Below are positions 61,165-64,000 of a DNA stretch of 64,000 bases, in pieces. The number at the start of each line of letters is the position of its first letter. Positions within the stretch are counted from its first letter, which is position 1. Source of the stretch: an uncultured Aquimarina sp. (GTDB lineage Bacteria; Bacteroidota; Bacteroidia; Flavobacteriales; Flavobacteriaceae). Made by a program: the position numbers and the translations under genes. The notes under the pieces are model-generated. The model did not search any database. It was not told the origin of the DNA and saw only the letters and a list, made by a program, of their open reading frames with translations. The DNA lies in the NCBI GenBank assembly GCA_947498815.1, contig CANMLU010000006.1:62001-126000 (forward strand). The letters run 5' to 3'.

Positions 61165-61294
61165 AAAAAAGAGTGCTTAACGCACTCTTTCTCTTCACAC
61201 AAATCATCTTAATTTAGGGGCTTGCTCTAAAATTAAAACTCACTTTTATTAAAATCTTTCATCTTGGGGGAAATGAAAGCTATAACTCATTTTT
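61165..61294 (-). ncRNA. Candidate small RNA, copy 2
   Basis: Nearly identical to copy 1. The terminator hairpin keeps its GAGTGC/GCACTC stem but has a 5-nt loop (TTAAC on the plus strand) instead of a tetraloop. The C-rich loop hairpin is unchanged (CTTTCAT/ATGAAAG). Substitutions relative to copy 1 include G for A in GGGGCTTGCTC and C for T after ATGAAAG, both outside or at the edge of stems. Confidence 0.75.
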
Positions 61295-61300
61295 ACACTG

Positions 61301-61330
61301 TAAAGATACTACATATTTTGAAATTACCAA
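61301..61330 (-). promoter_or_regulatory. Promoter of sRNA copy 2
   Basis: On the minus strand TTG (61328-61330), a 19-bp spacer identical to copy 1 and TATCTTTA (61301-61308). Confidence 0.75.
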
Positions 61331-61478
61331 ATAAAAATTCACTTTTATCTAAAAAAAGTACATTTAATCCGTAATAAGTGCTAATATTTATATATTTTGT
61401 AATCTAAAACCTACAAATAGAAATTAATACTACCACATAATGCGTGTATGAAAAGAGTAGCTTTAAAATATTAAAACA

Positions 61479-61609
61479 AAAAAAGAGTGCTTAACGCACT
61501 CTTTCTCTTCACACAAATCATCTTAATTTAGGGGCTTACTCTAAAATTAAAACTCACTTTTATTAAAATCTTTTCATCTTGGGGAGAATGAAAGCTCTAA
61601 CTCATAATT
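61479..61609 (-). ncRNA. Candidate small RNA, copy 3
   Basis: The most diverged copy. Its first hairpin has one extra A in the right arm (ATGAAAAG), and the loop is TCTCCCCAAG, so the C-rich character is kept. The second hairpin region and terminator are conserved. The substitutions in the segment between the promoter and the first hairpin show that this part is less constrained. Confidence 0.7.
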
Positions 61610-61615
61610 ACAATG

Positions 61616-61645
61616 TAAAGATACTACTTATTTTCAATTCTCCAA
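61616..61645 (-). promoter_or_regulatory. Promoter of sRNA copy 3
   Basis: On the minus strand TTG (61643-61645), a 19-bp spacer with several changes relative to copies 1 and 2, and an unchanged TATCTTTA (61616-61623). Keeping both elements and their spacing while the spacer drifts argues for function. Confidence 0.75.
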
Positions 61646-61782
61646 ACAAAAAGTGTATTTTATCTACAAAAAACGTAAATAAACTTAAAATTTAACATAT
61701 TTTCCTACATTTTCCTACAAAAAAGTATGATTAAAATCATTTTTGGTAGCGCATTAAACCTTTTTTATGTACATTAGTCTTA

Positions 61783-62370
61783 ATGGATAGGAAAAAGTTT
61801 TTCCGTATAAAAAAACCATCATTGAATATTCAAGAAGAAGAACAGCTAATCATCTCTTTACAATCTGATAAAGATAGCAATGCCGCTTTTAATAAATTAG
61901 TAGCATTATATCAACAACGTCTTTATTGGCATATAAGAAATATGGTCAAAAATCATGATGACACGGATGATGTACTCCAAAATGTATTTATTAAAGTATA
62001 TAAAAACATCCAAAAGTTTAAAGGTGATAGTAAATTATATTCTTGGATGTATCGTATCGCAACAAATGAATCCATTACTTTTCTCAACCAGAAGGCCAAA
62101 AAATATAATATCAGTGATCAAGAATTAAGTCAGCAGCTTATACAGAACCTCGAAGCCGATATATACTATGAGGGAGACGAAATACAATTAAAGTTGCAAA
62201 AAGCCATTGCAACCCTACCACAAAAACAACAACAAGTATTTAATATGAAATATTTTCAGGAATTAAAATACAGGGAAATTTCAGAAATCTTGGAAACCAG
62301 TGAAGGTGCGTTGAAAGCATCATACCACCTTGCCACAAAAAAAATTGAAGAATTTTTAAAGAATAATTAA
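61783..62370 (+). CDS. ECF RNA polymerase sigma factor (sigma-70 family)
   Basis: The 195-residue sigma factor has region 2 (FNKLVALYQQRLYWHIRNMVKNHDDTDDVLQNVFIKVYKNIQKF, then LYSWMYRIATNESITFLNQ) and region 4 (AIATLPQKQQQVFNMKYFQELKYREISEILETSEGALKASYHLATKKI). It is followed by a membrane-anchored protein gene and a Spy-like secreted protein gene, a common Bacteroidota ECF arrangement. The promoter was not identified with confidence. The sRNA array lies directly upstream on the other strand. Confidence 0.92.
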   Translation: MDRKKFFRIKKPSLNIQEEEQLIISLQSDKDSNAAFNKLVALYQQRLYWHIRNMVKNHDDTDDVLQNVFIKVYKNIQKFKGDSKLYSWMYRIATNESITFLNQKAKKYNISDQELSQQLIQNLEADIYYEGDEIQLKLQKAIATLPQKQQQVFNMKYFQELKYREISEILETSEGALKASYHLATKKIEEFLKNN

Positions 62371-62401
62371 ACCTTTTTACATATAATGCGTCCTATACAT
62401 A

Positions 62402-62926
62402 GTGAAAAAAGATAATTTACATATAAACAAAGGTGGTTTTAAGGTTCCCGAGGGATACTTTGAAGATTTTGAAGCTAAGATTTCGAAAAAGCTAACTTCC
62501 GAAATGGACGGGGATCAATTTTTAGATACTCAAATTGAGTCTGGTTTTAAAGTTCCGGAAGAGTATTTTAATACATTAAGCGATGAGTTGTCTCAAAAAT
62601 TAAATCCTCGAAAAGGAAAAGTAGTTTCAATATTCTCTAAGCGTACCATCTTATATGTTTCCGGAATTGCCGCCATGATAGCAATACTGATATCCGTATC
62701 TATAAACAAGCATCCAGAACTAAATTTTAATGATATCGAAATAGCAGATATCCACACATATTTTAGTGAAGGAAATATAGAATTGAGCGACACCGAAATA
62801 GCTTCCTTATTAGGAGAAGACATGGACTATTCGGAAACGTTTGAAGAAGAACTAATAAATGACGAAACTCTGCTGGATTATTTATCGGATGAAGATATAG
62901 CAGATGAAATTATATTTGTAGAATAA
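62402..62926 (+). CDS. Membrane-anchored protein downstream of the ECF sigma factor, putative anti-sigma factor
   Basis: The 174-residue protein starts at GTG (62402), 31 bp after the sigma gene. Its N-terminal part contains a duplicated motif, GFKVPEGYF (residues 12-20) and GFKVPEEYF (around residues 49-57). A membrane segment (TILYVSGIAAMIAILISVSI) follows. The C-terminal part, presumably outside, is strongly acidic (ELSDTEIASLLGEDMDYSETFEEELINDE). The position and topology suit an anti-sigma factor, but no classical anti-sigma (ZAS) zinc motif is visible. The GFKVPExYF motif may be the sigma-binding part; this is speculative. Confidence 0.7.
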   Translation: MKKDNLHINKGGFKVPEGYFEDFEAKISKKLTSEMDGDQFLDTQIESGFKVPEEYFNTLSDELSQKLNPRKGKVVSIFSKRTILYVSGIAAMIAILISVSINKHPELNFNDIEIADIHTYFSEGNIELSDTEIASLLGEDMDYSETFEEELINDETLLDYLSDEDIADEIIFVE

Positions 62927-63028
62927 ATAAGCATATGAAATCGATATGAACAAAGTAATTGCTCATATATAGAACAATTATTATTCATTAAAGATTCCAT
63001 GTGTCCCCTAAAATGATAAAATAAACAC

Positions 63029-63475
63029 ATGAAAAAGATACTATTACTTATTGGTCTTGTTTTTGTTTCCTTTGGCTCTTTTGCCCAAAACGGACCAAGA
63101 GAACGTATGAAAGCGTTCAAAGTAGCCTATATAACCGAGCAATTAAGCCTTAGCAGTAAAGAAGCTCAACAATTTTGGCCTATTTATAATACTCATGAAG
63201 AAACAATCAACAGGCTTAAGGCTCAAGAAAAGAAAATGGTCAAACGCTTAAAAGCAACAAATGATGGTCCCGACGGATTAACTGATAAGCAAGCCGGAGA
63301 CTTTTTGAGCAACTACCTTAAAGCAGAGGAACAAAAATCCATAGCACGTCAAAAATTAATTACGGACTTGCAACAAATACTGTCCAACAAAAAGATTCTC
63401 AGACTTATAAAAGCAGAATCAGACTTTAATAAACGTATTCTGGAAAAGATACGAGAAAGAAGAAATAGAAATTGA
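63029..63475 (+). CDS. Spy/CpxP-like periplasmic protein (sensor of ECF sigma factor)
   Basis: The 148-residue secreted protein has a signal peptide (LLIGLVFVSFGSFAQ) and a helical mature part with the LTxxQA-like pattern (YITEQLSLSSKEAQQFWPIYNTHEETINRLKAQEKKM, LTDKQAGDFLSNYLKAEEQKSIARQKLITDLQQILSNKKILRL). Proteins of this shape often follow ECF sigma genes in Bacteroidota and are thought to sense envelope stress together with the anti-sigma factor. The function is inferred from position and architecture. Confidence 0.8.
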   Translation: MKKILLLIGLVFVSFGSFAQNGPRERMKAFKVAYITEQLSLSSKEAQQFWPIYNTHEETINRLKAQEKKMVKRLKATNDGPDGLTDKQAGDFLSNYLKAEEQKSIARQKLITDLQQILSNKKILRLIKAESDFNKRILEKIRERRNRN

Positions 63476-63519
63476 TAAAAAGAGGTTATCCGAATAGTCC
63501 AAAATAATCATTACCGTCA

Positions 63520-63602
63520 TATTGTTGTCCCTATAGTTATCGGGATCGAAATGTACTGAATATTTAGACTCACTATTTCTCAACTCCGCTCGAAATGACA
63601 GA
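63520..63602. repeat. Dispersed flavobacterial intergenic repeat (GTCATTTCGAGCGGAG type)
   Basis: On the minus strand TGTCATTTCGAGCGGAGT is followed by TGAGAAATAG, the form of a repeat I recall as common in flavobacterial intergenic DNA. A hairpin TCCC/GGGA around 63530-63545 lies alongside it. Only one copy is in the window. Confidence 0.55.
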
Positions 63603-63629
63603 AAATACAGCTTTTGGTTCCTCCTTTTT

Positions 63630-64000
63630 TTATTTAAACGTTACTCTGGCTATTCTTCCTTTGCCAGCAGCTATGGCAATACTATCATTTATAAACCTAA
63701 GCGTATAAAACCCTTCTTTGCTCATCTCTTTCCATGAGTTACCCGAATCATTTGATATAGAAATCCCGGTAAAACCTAAAGTTACTATTCCTCTTCCTTT
63801 AGTATTAGGTATATAACGAACACAACTCTTATACCCTGGTCCTGTTGAATCTGCAACTACTTCCCAATTTTTACCACCATCTTTACTGATTGCTTTATTT
63901 CTATTGTTTTCTTCTGGTTTTGTATAATCTCCGCCAAAAACAATTCCGTGATTACTATCATGGAAATGAATCGAATATCCTCCTGTAGTTTGACTCCCTT
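63630..64000 (-). CDS. BNR/YCF48-like repeat protein, C-terminal part (partial)
   Basis: The minus-strand frame runs off the right edge and stops at 63630. The visible 123 residues contain two beta-propeller-type repeats: SIHFHDSNHGIVFGGDYTKPEENNRNKAISKDGGKNWEVV and RGIVTLGFTGISISNDSGNSWKEM, with the Asp-box pattern SxDxGxxW. These are typical of BNR/YCF48-like propellers, including proteins annotated as oxidoreductases in Bacteroidota. The N-terminus, any signal peptide and the function are outside the window. Confidence 0.8.
   Translation of the reverse strand, partial: GSQTTGGYSIHFHDSNHGIVFGGDYTKPEENNRNKAISKDGGKNWEVVADSTGPGYKSCVRYIPNTKGRGIVTLGFTGISISNDSGNSWKEMSKEGFYTLRFINDSIAIAAGKGRIARVTFK

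Larger units (their letters stand above)
60821..61782. repeat. Array of three tandem about 314-bp units, each with a candidate sRNA gene
   Basis: Three direct copies lie between the exporter and the sigma factor gene. Their minus-strand -7 elements are at 60987, 61301 and 61616, a period of 314-315 bp. About 190 bp of each unit is conserved, while the rest of the spacer has diverged. Copies 1 and 2 are almost identical and copy 3 has more substitutions. No ORF of note lies in the conserved part. The constancy of promoter and terminator suggests selection for a transcribed RNA. Confidence 0.9.

Noticed and set aside
60841-61680. CRISPR-like array or protein-coding repeat in the tandem units
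   Set aside because: Units are about 314 bp with only partly conserved spacers, no short identical repeats and no cas genes; the promoter/terminator layout fits sRNA genes better.

Overview
The window reads as a chromosomal segment of a marine-type flavobacterium (phylum Bacteroidota, family Flavobacteriaceae). The DNA is AT-rich. Many secreted proteins are lipoproteins with a Cys shortly after the hydrophobic core, and one gene (22242-23783) carries a C-terminal sorting domain of the type IX secretion system (T9SS). There is a gliding-motility GldF/GldG gene, several DUF4199 genes, and many promoters of the Bacteroidota form TTG-N17-21-TAnnTTTG. The genus is not provable from the sequence; an Aquimarina-like organism is a guess. 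No tRNA, rRNA, CRISPR array, insertion sequence or prophage was seen.

Region 1 (about 200-16,200) is a uronic-acid polysaccharide locus. Seven minus-strand genes form one apparent operon: a TonB-dependent receptor without a SusD partner, a beta-helix lipoprotein, two GH28-like proteins, an (alpha/alpha)6-barrel protein, a Tat-exported enolase-superfamily enzyme and a GH2 enzyme. Divergent from it are a LacI-type regulator, uxaC and uxaB, which take hexuronate to aldonate in the cytoplasm. Three near-identical palindromes (TGCAATCGATTGCA type) lie in the divergent region and at the start of uxaC, so the regulator probably controls both arms.

Region 2 (16,500-27,000) holds a PAS histidine kinase with an overlapping receiver protein, a DEAD-box helicase, a His-rich small secreted protein, a DUF72 protein, a T9SS-secreted FG-GAP protein flanked by a perfect 66-bp direct repeat, purC and phoH. 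Region 3 (27,000-37,500) has a SAM-hydrolase-like gene, a fused gldF-gldG gene, an ABC ATPase with no recognisable start codon, rmuC, a serine hydrolase cluster and a stand-alone protein resembling a T9SS C-terminal domain.

Region 4 (37,500-52,000) is mostly housekeeping: carB without its regulatory C-terminal domain, rpmH, a lytic transglycosylase, mtaB, a peptide-binding lipoprotein, a GlmU-like protein and rpmE2. A GNAT gene at 45,001 has a long, possibly structured 5' leader. Region 5 (52,400-60,820) has three DUF4199 membrane proteins around an AraC/TPR regulator, a GT2 glycosyltransferase, a phosphosugar mutase and an MsbA-type exporter.

Region 6 (60,820-63,480) is the most unusual. 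Three tandem copies of a minus-strand unit lie between the exporter and an ECF sigma factor operon. Each unit has a promoter (TTG-N19-TATCTTTA), about 130 nt without an ORF, and an intrinsic terminator, which is what three tandem paralogous small RNA genes would look like. The window ends inside a BNR/YCF48-like gene.
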